Source: Stichopus chloronotus
Taxonomy: Eukaryota; Echinodermata; Holothuroidea; Aspidochirotida; Stichopodidae
Direction of reading: 5' to 3'
NCBI GenBank assembly: GCA_021234535.1
Contig: CM037838.1
Coordinates: forward strand, 19,971,009-20,035,008
DNA length: 64,000 nt
How positions within the stretch are numbered: the first letter of the stretch is position 1; every line of letters starts with the position of its first letter. The translations under genes were made by a program, and so were the position numbers. Of this stretch, positions 1 to 12,203 are shown in pieces. The notes beneath the pieces were generated by a model. It made no database searches. It saw only the letters and a program-made list of their open reading frames with translations, and was not told where the DNA came from.

Positions 1-3000
1 AATTAAAGAGGATATGCCCAGCAGTCTGTATGGCTACAAGTGAAATACAAAGTGTGTGTTAGGACACACCCATGAAGGGCCCTCGGCAGACTAAATATAC
101 AGAGGTTACACTAAAATGCTTCAAGGCAGGCAGTCAAGTGACTGACGACCAGCATCGTACCCCAAAAACTTAAGCACACTAACCTGCACCCTGCATTACT
201 AAACAGTTGAGAATACTGTAGTTGGAATCTCACAAGTCATTGTCCACATTAAGATGACCAGTATGCAAATGAGATACTGTAAATAAGTGAAATGTGTCTG
301 CCTTCAATTCACTACATAGCCTTTTAAACTGAACATTTGTTTTCAACTTTAAATCATCAAACTCAGCCAGTAAATAATGGCTGAAACCCACTCTGTGCAC
401 CTTCTTTACATTTACAAGTATTTATTACAGAAATACGACATATACTCTTCACATCTTCGAAATGTTGGATATATGTTTGCACTGAGATGTTTGGCAACTA
501 TAAAATGACGTGATGACCCCTAGTGGCAAATCTGAATTTTCTGCCAAAACGTTAACATTTAGTACTGGACAGTAACGTGACGCTCTCAGGCATAGTATGT
601 AATAGGATGCGTCACAACACAACAATGATGGAATGTATCATAACACTATTAACAGTGTACTACATGTACCATAGCACTAATGTACAGTGACACTGTAACT
701 CCAATGTATTACACTACCCTGTAATACGCCTGCAATTACATGTCACAACAGCTGGTGAAACTAGAATACAATGTATCGTAACATTGCAAGTTTACAAATG
801 CAGAATAAAACTGAAAGCAATGTATATATCACAGTGCTCAAGTACGCTTGAGTAAACCCCAATCGCCCCTTGAAAGGAGGATTTACCTGTCTTGCTTTTC
901 CACCAACACAATTACTTTAGGTACTGGCCTTCCAAGTATTGTTCCCCTGCTCATGTATTTGCCGTTATCATCAATAGGACGCTGCTCTTGGTGTTATTTA
1001 AAACCTTTCTAATTGATCACCATTCTTGCTAACATCAACAACTCTGACCAATCAATGGCCATCCATCTCTAGGTACATTGTCGTTCATAACTGTTGCAAG
1101 GTCATTCACTACGTTATTACGTTGACCATTTTCGATGAGCTTGAAGACTTTGAAGATACTCTTTTCTCCATCTTGACCAAAAAGAAGGTTGTCATATGCT
1201 GGACCCTCTGCCAATTTAGCATGAGTATGCATCTGGAGAGCCAGAATTTTCTGGATGGGGCAGAGACTTTTTCAGAAAAATGGCATACCAATAAACCTAT
1301 GACATCGCCACTCTTAAGAAAGATAACAGAGTGCTTTGTGACATGAAATTTTAAACTTAGACATGTTAAGGCACCCACCTACACACATGACGCCATTCTC
1401 GATTAAGGATTAAGGAGAGGACTGGCCATATATAAGCCCTGCTTGTCACCCATATGGTCTTTTAAGGACTTGAGAATGAGAATGGTAATATGAACAATAT
1501 TAAAGAATATAGAAGATTTAAAGAATACAATTTACATTACCATATCTACTGTAGGGGTACATCCAGAAGCTGAGACCCTTCCTGCAAATTAATCCCCTTT
1601 CAATAATATCTGGTAAAAACATTCAGTTGCCATCAGCATCACTCTTCTAAAGCTTATGCAAGCAATGCCATGCCTGATTGGTATTGTTTGGTACATTCAT
1701 AGGCATCGACTTCAAAGGTAAAGACGTTTAATAAAAACCATCATCCAAATGATGAGTAAACTTATGTAGACTAGACAGAAATTGAGCATTGAGCCCTCAG
1801 AATGGGAAATTTCACCACAATTTCGTCGGTTGAATTTCAGTTCCATGGTTCTGGTCCCTTGCTGTGGGCTAGTTTCCTTAAATTCACTCCTTGTCGCCAT
1901 GATCAACGAGTTGTGAAATGAGCTGTGACCTCACATGTGACAAAAAAGTGATTGATTCCTGTAGGATCAAAATGGCTTTAAATATTTCCAACTCTTCTGC
2001 GATGACGTCACCTGTGCAATACCCCAGACGTTATCTGTCTCTGAGGCATACGGCCTGTCACCTAGAGGTGATAAAACCTCTCTAAAAACAAAAACATGTG
2101 GACCATTGAATCCTGTTAACAAGCCAACTTAAAAAAGCATCAACTGGCTTGCTTTAACTCGCAAGTGTGTCGCCCACTCTCTGGCAATTTTAGGAATAGG
2201 AATGCGGGATCTGTTAACTGGTATGGTGCACCTAGTAAAGGCACTAGGCAGAGGAACACTTAACCTAGTGTTATAACCTCTTATGACTTTGCCAGTACTC
2301 TGCTGTCACTACTAGATCCACTCTCAGAATTTCAACCTGAATGCATCTCTGGGGATTGAGCACCTGCAGACCATATCGAGAAGCTGCTTCCCTTGTCATC
2401 ATCTTCAAATCTCCTTAGGAGTCCATTTTTACTCCCTTCTGCTGATCAGTTTGCAAATGCAGTCCCTGCAGATGTTCATCACGTGCAATGCAGATTCCTC
2501 CAGTCTTACCACCTTGATGCATAATATTATGAAACCATGTTTCTGCAGGGCATGCTCTTTAATTTTAGAATTGTAGTGTACCATCTTCCTCTTCAATGTC
2601 ATTTTTCAGTAAATATTACAAATATTACTGACAATTTAAGGTGTTCTTGAATGAAAGAGGATAATTTTCCTTTGTAGTCATTTTAAACCCCATGCCAGTA
2701 TCTTGTTCCTAGCTCAAGAAAGACTTCTCTGGTCAAGAAAGATTTCCAGTCGCCGCAAGGTTATCTAATTGCCATGTAACAGTGGCAAATTGTCGCAAGA
2801 AGTCTTTGTTTTTCTCTGAAATTGAAGCCCTCATTTAGCCTTTAAGTTCTTGGAATTTGACACTAGTGAAAATTGAGATTGAGTGTATTGTAGATTTACC
2901 TTAGAAATAATTTGAAAATTAAGATCACATTTCTTAAACTGTTGTGATGTTTCTTTTAAGACAGTCAAGATTGTAAGCAAACAGAAAGGATATACATGTA

Positions 3001-3212
3001 GTTGTGCGTGGGTGACGTCACAAGTTGTTTCATTTTGAAATAATTAATACTTTATGAATTCATTATTATGGAACCACACATGCCTTTGAAATATGGTTTT
3101 TAGCAATAAGATGGAGAAAAATATTTCCAATTTCTTATGAAATATAAAATTCCTTGAGTGGTCATTCCCTTTTTGACCGAACAATGTGTTTTTGTCTTTG
3201 TTCCCATTCCAG
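1..3212 (+). other. Presumed upstream intron of the SLC27A gene
   Basis: No exon matching the SLC27A N-terminal half could be recognised here. The stretch ends in a pyrimidine-rich tract and CAG acceptor just before 3213. The only coding-like trace is a short open segment on the - strand at about 1035-1290, which I cannot assign. Otherwise this is AT-rich non-coding sequence. Confidence 0.5.
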
Positions 3213-6200
3213 ATCTTCTATTGTACATATACACCTCAGGTACGACCGGTCTACCCAAAGGTGCTAAAATAACCCATTCAAGGTAGTACTGACTCCGATT
3301 TCATCTTATTTTGTCACTTTCCTCTTTCCGTCTCGCATTTTTGTTTTGCATGACCGTCCAGATTGTCAGAGAAAAATGTGTGTGTGTTTAACAGTGTCTT
3401 ACAGACCTGAGTCAGAGTTCCGTGGATCTCTTGAAAACGTTTACGAAAATAAATTACAATGGGGTTCGTGAACTGAAGACTGAAGAAAGAAGCTGTCAAG
3501 GTGTTGTCCCCACCAGAGATGCTGACCTCACAGTGAAACCAATAAAACCTTCATAACCCATGTTTCATCTCGGGAGCCTGTATATTTTAGAAAATAGCCT
3601 ATAAAAATTTTTTCAAACCTATACTTTTGATAGTTCTGATGACTTTAAATAATAGTATCACCTGAAAAGCTAGACAACATTTGAGTCCTGCAGGGTGATA
3701 TGAATGTGGAATTTTTCTTATGACTGAGAGTTGTAAGAATGTTCCTGTCATTTCCCTTGATCAAGCTTAAAATCAAACCCTTCCAACCCTTTTCAAACAT
3801 ATGTTTAGCCCTTAAAAGGTGTTGTGATGTGAAAAATGATATTTTGGAATGTTGGCTGTATTAATCATCACAATGTTGAAATTATGCACAAATTCCATCA
3901 AAATCCATCAAATATTGATGACTTTACAGGAGAATTCCTGTGTTACACCAGCAGCATGAACAAAATGAGTTAAGTATACAAATTAATTATTTCAAGAGAT
4001 ACACTCGCTTGAAATGTCTCATGTTATCCTCGTTAACCTTTATTTGAAGGAAAATTAGAAATTTTACATGCCCTGAGGGCTTTGTCTTGCAAGCACGTAT
4101 TTTCTTTACAAATATTGGTATCACTTAAAAATGTGAAACCAAGTGATAATGTATCTATTCCTAACAAAAGACATACTGACACTGGCAACACTACACATCA
4201 CCATATTTTCGTTTTCATCAAACTCTGAATACTCCTATCTCATAAACGGTACAAAAATTCAATTCCAGCGGATTTTAAGTCGTGGTTCCACTGTACGACT
4301 TTTGAATTAAGTGATCTCTTTTCCAGGTGCTTGTTACAGTACCTTTAAAGACCTGGTTTATTCATTTTAAAACCCTTGGAGAGAAGAAAACTCTATATCT
4401 AAGAGAAGAGGTGCTATGAGACCTGAAGGTGGCCATCTCTATTGTACCTCTCTTGTTCTTTACAAGAACTAAGTCACATTCAAACAACCAACGGTAGATC
4501 GTAGATGATGAAACTGACATGGAAGGCATGAAGCCTATAAATTTCAGTTGAGGTCGAAAGTCATTTAAGATGGAGATATCCTCACCTTATGCAATATGTC
4601 AGATTCAAAATCGTCATAATTGCATCATCAAACCCAGTAATGCCTTGTTCTGGGCTTCCTGGTTTTTTGTCTAAGTTTGTTGTGGTCTTTATAATAATAG
4701 AATGTGTGATCTGTTGCTCTTGAGTTTTGTCTTTTGGCATACAAAGTTCAACAATGCTGAAACTCACACTCCATTAGACTTTGAGACAAAGTTGAATATT
4801 TAGCATTTCTGTAACTGAGGAACCTCACATGTTCACTTCTCTTTGATGCTCCCTCATCTTCTGCCCCCCCCCCCTCATCTTTCTCTCTCTCTTCCCTTCT
4901 CCAGGTACATGTTCATGTCCTTAGGTATATTTTACGCTTACCGACTTCGCACAGACGATGTACTTTACACCACCATACCCCTGTACCATTCTGCCGGGGG
5001 TATAGTGGGCGTAGGCCAGGTACTACTCAATGGTGCCACCATGGCAGTTCGTAGCAAGTTTTCAGCCAGTCGGTTTTGGGACGAAGCCTGTAAATATAAT
5101 GCCACGGTAAGTCTCTGCATGCAGCATGCTTCCGTACGTAGCTATGGGCGTGCACTCAGTCCGTCTCTCTTCCGCACTCACTATGATGGTGGCAAAGAAT
5201 GGTAGCACCAATCAATGCGTCGTTTACAAAAGGTCAGGGGTTGGCCAATCACAGTGGTGCTTAAATAAAGATCATATTTGTGATGATCTGAGAGCGTAAG
5301 TATCCTATTGAATATACCGTATAGAAGGGTAACAATAGCCTATACTAGCATTCTGCACCTCCATCACGCTCGCACTTCATGCTACAATCTGGGACAAAAT
5401 TGTTGCGACACTTTGCCGTCTGTTGAAAGTATAAGACTGAATTTTAGGTGAGAGGATAACATGGAACCCCGCACCCCTTTCCAATGTTGTGCTATAGGAG
5501 TGAATGTACACTTTGAACAGTTATCCTGTAGCCAACACTGAACAGGGGAGCAGGGTGTTCCAAGTTATTTTGTCCAAGATTGTAGGTACATCAGAGTGAG
5601 ACCTCTTATGCTCAGTGTACCTGAATACTGCTCCCATATTTAAGTTTCCAGACCTTACCCCTTTAAAATGCTTTCCATCAAAGAGGACTGTTCAGTGTTT
5701 ACAGACTTCCCAGTATTCCCAGTCTAGCTAAGCCACAATCTGCAGTGATTGTATGATACATCCTAACACTCCACACTCTGTCGATTCTGCAGTGCATCCA
5801 ATATATCGGGGAAATCTGTCGTTACATGCTGGACCAGCCTGTCAGGCCCTCAGAGAAACAGCACAAGGTCCGTGTCGCCGTGGGCAATGGCCTCCGTCCA
5901 CAGATCTGGAGAGAGTTTCAGTCGAGGTTTAGTATACCGCAGGTAAAAACCATCATTAGTTTTAAAAGGAAGGTCTAGCCACGAACATAACTTTGATATG
6001 TTGAAGAGCAAGTTAATCTGACCATTACAGTGAATTTTCCATTCAATTCCCATGTGTGGTTCTCGAGATATGAGCAGTTGAAGTTGCCACATTTGTTACT
6101 GACAGTTAACTTGAAGCAAGCAGGAGTGATGTCATCTCCCCACATCGATAAACTATTTTATGTTTTTCTTTAAAATATATACCAAATTTAATACTTCAAT

Positions 6201-9200
6201 ATATAGTGATATCATAATGTGACTGTAGGAGGGCTATGAGAGTTTTGTGACCTTCACGGGAACCAGTATGTCGGCTGACCACCTGCTGATTTCGAGGTCA
6301 AAATAATAAATTAGAAAATGAAGAAAACAAAAGACTCTTTAAAAATGTGAAGAGATGATGTCACTCCTGTTTGCTTCAGGTTCCCAGTTGGTAGCAAAGG
6401 GGGTAACTTGAACTGATAAAACTGCGAGAACCATGCATGGGAACTGAATGGAAGTTTTACTATAAGGGTCACATTTACTTACTCTTACACATATCAAAAC
6501 TAAATTTCTGCCTGGACTGTCCTTTTAATATGGTATCACAAAATCGTTGATTCTGGCAAGATTCTCCTTGCAATACATCAAAACAGAATTCAGGTTTCCA
6601 TGGAAATTTCCCAGGAATGCTCCGAATGCAGTTTTGTTTCTATCAGATTCCAGTTGTCAAGAGAAATCCTCGTATTTGTTTTCCGTATGAGTGAATTACC
6701 CAGGAAGCCAGTTACAAGTTGCAAGAAGTTGCTTCACTGGATTTAGAGTTAAGAATGGCCAGACATCTTCTGTGTACCAGTATTACAAGCATTCTCTATC
6801 GCAGAATCCAGTCATAATATTGCTTGTGGAAAATATGTGACATTTCATAACTTATGCAAAGTATGCAATTATCAGAACTGTCAGCCTGCAGAACACATAA
6901 GCAGAGCTTTCATAGCTGCTCCATGTCGACGAAAGATAGCGGTGCCAGTACAAGCAGGAACCAAACTTAAACAGTTTTTGGACGACACCCATAGCTTCAA
7001 CGTCATTGGCAGAATTTGTTTTTACTATACACAGATTGCAGAATTCTACGGGGCCACTGAGGGTAATAGCAATATAGTCAACATGGATCAAATCCCCGGG
7101 GCAGTGGGTTTTACGTCCCGCATCGCCCCGTGGGCATACCCAGTCTCCCTGATCAGAGTGGACGAGGACACCAGGGAGGTTATTCGCGGACCGGACGGGC
7201 TCTGCGTCACAGCCCAACCAGGTAATGACCCACCAGTGCCTTAGAGCACTTGGATATATGCAGGAATGGATGTGATCACACCTGTTTGATGCTTTCCTAT
7301 AAAGTATCAGGAACTTTCAACCTTCTATTTTCTTTTGTTTGATTTTCTGCCTTTTTTTGCTTTTTCCATAATTTGTATCTTTCATTTGTGTGTGAATTTC
7401 TTTCAGAAGAGAGATTCATCCAGATGTACTTATATGTTTAAAGATGTTTTAAGAGCTGTGCCTATGTCAGGCTGTTATCTGCAAGGATGCAAGTGCTTCT
7501 AAGATATTCTGTGCCACTTCAAGTAATACTGTAATTCGAAAGAGGTCTTTTGCAAAAGTTAGCAAGAAACCTCATGACCTGTCGACTGTTTGTAAAGTGG
7601 TTTACTTTGAAAATAATCTTCAACGGCTGCATTATTCTCCTCTTTGCATTTATTCCATGTGAAATGATGATATCTTTTATTAGTTGAATTGGTCAGTTTG
7701 CCAACTTTTGTCCAAGAACTGTGTCTTCTGCTATTTATCAAGAACCACAGATGTTACAAAATTAACGGTCCCTTTCTCAAAACAGAGTCATGCGGCATTT
7801 TCAAGACAGTATATTGTCTAATGGGATCATGTCTTTTGCATTGAACATTGCTTGCTTCTCCCTTTGGCAGGAGAACCCGGAGAATTGATCGGCAAAATAA
7901 AGGTCGGGGACCCAGTCCGAGACTTCCACGGATACGCAGATGAATCTGCGACCAAGAAGAAGATCGTTAAGGACGTATTCAGGAAAGGGGATTGTGCATT
8001 TCTGTCAGGTAAACAAACCTAAATTCAAAGAATGCTTAGATTTATAAGATAGCCTCCCATTGGCTGTCTTTTGTTCAGTGGCAGTATGGTTAACAGAAGA
8101 TGACAGCCACATTTTGCAGGAATTTTTCCTTTTAGAATCAAACTGTAAACATGAAGTACCAAATTTTTCACCATTAGTCATGGAAAAACTGATACTCTTC
8201 TTTGTTGCAACACTTGATGCAGTGGTCTATTTTCAACAACGTTTGATCGTATGTCATCCAGTCAATATTTTCTGTAAATTTTGGCAGCTGCTACCGTTGA
8301 CTTCTTTATCTTTATAAATCCCTGTCTATAATTTTCCATTTTTAGTTTAATTTCTGGCTTGTATAATTTCCACTTCTGTCAATTGTACGATAGGTGACAT
8401 CCTCGTCATGGATAACTTTGGCAATTTCTACTTCCGAGATCGCTCCGGAGACACTTTCAGATGGAAAGGTGAAAATGTGTCCACCACCGAGGTGGAGGCC
8501 ACCATCAGCAACATCGTAGATCTAGTTGACGTCTGCGTGTATGGAGTGGAAATTCCAGGTATCATCTCACCTTTCATATCACAAGACAAGTGACTCTCTT
8601 TTTTGAGCAACAAATATAGGATTGTGAATTAGGTGTGCAATCTGGTGAAACTTAGTGTTTTCATGGGTGACCCAAGTACGTGTCTGCCATTTACTACGTG
8701 GTTCCAAAATTACGACCCAGTTCCTTCATAAAATGAACAACTCCTCTTTAGGTTACTATCTGGCATTATCTATCTTACCTGATGCATTCATGGTGATCAA
8801 ATCAGACTAATATTATCACATACTTCAATGGTCAGACCCTTTCACTCTGACTATAAAGTAAGGTATTGTTAAATTTCTGGTGCATATATGTGATGTGGGT
8901 GCGTGTCAGAAATTATCCGATTATGATGTTAGGAACAAATTAAACAATAGTGTAAATGTCTTGATGAACTTGGCAGGTTTTCAGTAGATTTTTCATGAAT
9001 ATTGACAACGATGCAGACAATATTTTTTAAGAAAAGTACTTTTGATTTTTGGATTCATCTTGTACTTGGTAAGTTTCAAAGATTGGTTTTTTTTAATCAT
9101 TTTTATGTTCTTTTTTCTGACTATGGAACATTAGTCACTGTATCTCCCTTGAACCAACTCTTTGGTTGCAGGACTCATTGTTGCATAGTTACCAGTTATT

Positions 9201-11690
9201 TGCCAGAAAAGATTTTGGGGATGTTACAAGCTTTAATTTTGAAACATGTTTTCTTCCCTGAGATAAAATCACATGTATTGAGATTACGTGCATTATTACT
9301 CTTTAATTGGGATCAATTTTCATCAGGATGTGCTGTTTGATAGAAAAATAGAACATTAGCTTTTAGCATTCTTCTATAGTTCTCTTGTAATTTGACAACA
9401 ACCTGGAAAATGACGTCTGCAACACGTTTTTGTCAGGAGAAATTTCACTTATGAGACTGTTAGTAACAGTACAGAGAAGATTGATTTAGTTTTTGGGGTT
9501 AGAAATTGGCAGAATTGTGTCCTGTCATGAATCTGTTCAATTTCTAGTGCGAATAACCTCGAGTCCACCCTTATGCAAAAATAGAAATTTGGCGATTTTT
9601 GGACAGATAGACCAACGTACATTGTACGTTAGTTTTTACAGCTTTTGGAACAGTGTGCGAAGTACAACCAGTCCTTTGGTGCACCACTGAAAATGCAGGA
9701 ATAACAGCACATCCTGCTTTTAATGTGCTCATCAACATCCCAGTAGGGAATTCAATTTGTTGAAAGGAAATCTTGACCCATAACAACTAGAAAACTTTTA
9801 TAAATTTTTATCAGGTTTCTACATTGTTTTTTCCCTAATGATCTGCAGTATTCAATTTTCCTGTCTTGTCTTCAAGGGAATGCAATGTATCGTGCACAAG
9901 TTTTTTTAAAGTTTTGATGTTTCTCGTGACAAGACAACTTTGGAGGCATCATTTATATTTGAATGTCTGTAAACCAAACAAAAACCAGCCCATTATGAGC
10001 ATCTCTCTTTTAACTCATATCCAGGCACAGAGGGCAAAGCAGGCATGGCTGCCATCGCCAACCTCGAAGTGGATTTGGTGAAGTTGAATCACAATCTCCA
10101 GGAAATGCTGCCCCCATATGCCCGACCGATTTTCATCAAGTTGGTGCAATCTCTCACTGTTACTGGTAAGCATGTTCACAACCTCTTTTTCGATATGCTC
10201 CCAGAGTTGGGATATTCTTCGACAATTGGCACACCTAGAAAGTTCTAACATGCTGAATCTCCTGAAAGTTTTCTGACAGACGTTCTTGTCAGGTGTTTAC
10301 ATTGGTTATGAAGTACTGGGTTCCCACAGCATGTAAAAGTCGTGGAAATATCATGAAGCAGTGACTCTTTAGAATGTTTTCTGATAGAATTTGTCAGTAT
10401 CTTACATTTTTAATTTAGTACAGGGTTCCATGGCATGGAAATCATAGAAATCTCATGAAGCAGTGAATCTCTCGAATGTTTTCCGATAGGACAGTGTTCA
10501 CATTGGTAATGAAGTACTGGGTTCCCATGGCATGGAAAAGTCATGGAAATTATATGAAGCATGATGTCCTGAATGTTAACTGATAGACAGTGTTATCAGT
10601 GTTTACATTGGTAATAAAGTACTTTGTTCCCATGGCCTGGGAATATCATAGAAATGCCCATGAAATGTTATATTGACTTTCTAGGACTTGAAAAATTCAT
10701 GAAATCTCTTAAAAATGGCAGTAATCATGGAAAAGGCATGACATGTAGAAGAACCTGATTATTTTTTTATAAGTTAAATAAAAAAAATATGATCATTGCG
10801 CTATTATTTATCAGTCAAATTTGGTCTTGAAATGGTCATGTAAAGATTATTAATCTGTATTTACATATTACTTACAGATTATTCACAAAAGTCTGTTAGT
10901 GCCATCTATGTAAATATATTTAGTCTGTAATTACATATTAATACTCTGTAATAACAAATTTCCAATCTGTCATCACAGATTTTTAATCTGTCATTACAGA
11001 TCATTAATCTGTCTTTACAGGATTATTTACAGATTATTAACAAAAGCCTGTTAGTGCCATCTATGTAAATAATTTCGTCTGTAATTACAGATTAATACTC
11101 TGTTATAGCAAATTTTTAATCTGTCATTACAGATTTGTAATTTGTCATTACAGATCACTAACCTGTATTCACAGATTATTAATCTGTAAATACAGGTTAT
11201 TGATCTGTATTTACAGGTAATGCATAAGTCGTCATAGATTATTAATCCGTTATTACAGGTCGGAAATATTCACCAAGGTGGTGCTTTCGTAGCTTTGGGA
11301 TTATGCCATACTACACCCAGAGTGGCGCAGTCAGAGCGGCTGTACGAAATTGATGTAAAATCTGTGATATTGATAGAAATATGGGATAATGATTCATGCA
11401 ACTATGAGTTTGTTCCTACAGAAGGGCTCATCTGCATCTGATGGTTTCCTTTCAGATGGATCACATACATGTTCTCTTTAAGGAGCTTGCTGGTAATCGT
11501 TTCTCCTGTCCTTATTTTTCTCCCTGCAGGGACAGCCAAGTTCCAGAAGACAGCCTTGAAAAAAGCAGGGTACGATCCCAGTCTGAAGGAGAACGACAGG
11601 GTCTACGTGCTCCACCCATCGACGAGGCAGTACGAACCAGTCGATGCAGGGACGTACCAGGAGATACTCAACGGCAAGCTCAGATTTTGA
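3213..11690 (+). CDS. SLC27A4: Long-chain fatty acid transport protein / very-long-chain acyl-CoA synthetase (SLC27A1/A4-like), 3' part
   Basis: Eight exons: 3213-3282, 4905-5106, 5793-5942, 7035-7221, 7871-8008, 8394-8558, 10025-10165, 11530-11690 (TGA). All junctions are AG/GT and phases agree, giving 403 codons. The family activates long-chain fatty acids to CoA thioesters and promotes their uptake at the ER or plasma membrane. Seen in order: the AMP-binding loop [12 protein letters not shown] (exon 1); [14 protein letters not shown] and the KFSASRFWD segment (exon 2); GNGLRPQIW (exon 3); EFYGATEGN, then IRGPDGLC (exon 4); the family signature [20 protein letters not shown] (exon 6); [11 protein letters not shown] (exon 7); [14 protein letters not shown] near the C-terminus (exon 8). 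Full-length relatives have about 640 residues, so roughly 240 N-terminal residues are missing, including the membrane segment. No exon for them was found in 1-3212. Family membership is secure. Assignment to A4 rather than A1 is less so. Confidence 0.93.
3816..4344. mobile_element. TTAA-flanked non-autonomous element, family B, copy 1
   Basis: A 529-bp block inside an SLC27A intron is bounded by TTAA at 3812-3815 and 4345-4348. It aligns by eye along much of its length with 35473-36250; shared stretches include one around 'ctgacactg', another around 'tctcataaacgg', and another around 'tttaaaac' near the end. The block starts AAGGTGTTGTGATG and ends GTACCT. It has no coding capacity. TTAA target duplication is typical of piggyBac-type insertion. 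The superfamily is inference. Confidence 0.6.
5966..6524. mobile_element. TTAA-flanked foldback element, family C
   Basis: A 559-bp block in the intron after SLC27A exon 3 is bounded by TTAA (5962-5965 and 6525-6528). Its two halves are long imperfect inverted repeats: about 5966-6140 pairs with the reverse complement of about 6340-6524. The outer ends read AAGGAAGGTCTAG and, reversed, AAGGACAGTCCAGG. Matching inner landmarks are a 'ttcccatg..tggttctcg' stretch and a 'gaagcaa.caggagtga' stretch. The loop is about 200 bp. There is no open frame for a transposase, so it is non-autonomous. Confidence 0.7.
10271..10675. repeat. Tandem repeat, about 110 bp x 4, in an SLC27A intron
   Basis: Four diverged units share the core 'gtttacattggttatgaagt' or variants, then 'actgggttccca.ggcatg', 'catggaaat', 'catgaagcagtga', and a closing 'gaatgttttctgatag'. 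Units begin near 10271, 10387, 10494 and 10586. They lie directly downstream of exon 7 and show no coding signal. Confidence 0.75.
10870..11260. repeat. Two direct copies of a ~150-bp unit rich in ATTACAGATTAATCTGT-type palindromes
   Basis: The first copy (about 10874-11023) and second (about 11028-11175) share 'tgttagtgccatctatgtaa' and 'ttaatactctgt'. Within and after them AATCTGT and its complement ACAGATT recur many times in opposed orientation, so the DNA can form repeated small hairpins. They are intronic to SLC27A. Confidence 0.75.
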
Positions 11691-12203
11691 GAATGGGAAA
11701 CCACTGAAGACAGTAGAGAAGCAATGAGGTCACTGCTATTAGATGCAAGCAACACGATCTGAAATGTCAGCTTGAAAGACCCAGCAGTATGTCGTGTATT
11801 CACACAAGGGCTCAAGATAAGCAGTATCAGGGAGGTACCTGTGCCACAGAAAAAGGAAGTAACTAAGTCAGTATGTTAGTTGGGTTGAGTATTTTGTCGA
11901 GACCATCTGCATTTGTAAGCTGTCTTTTTTTTAACAGAATCCATGATGTCATCAGCGTGTCAGTCTCGCCGCTGTAAATCGGCCATTGTCAGGTCTTGGC
12001 TTGCTCTAAATTCACAGAATGTCGATGCTGGTGGGATTTGAATTTTTGTCAGCCCCTCCAGATGAGACAGCAGACATTAAAATGCAGGTCAAAAGTAGTT
12101 AAACTGTCAAGAAAATTATTTTTCTCAACAGTTTCACTAAAAAAATTGGGTATTTTGTGTGAATTGGATTAAAAGCAAATTATCATGTAAAAGGGTGAAT
12201 AAA
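11691..12203 (+). promoter_or_regulatory. SLC27A 3' UTR with candidate poly(A) signal
   Basis: The untranslated sequence follows the TGA at 11688-11690. The first clear AATAAA hexamer on this strand is at 12198-12203, about 510 nt after the stop, and marks a plausible 3' end. Confidence 0.5.
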
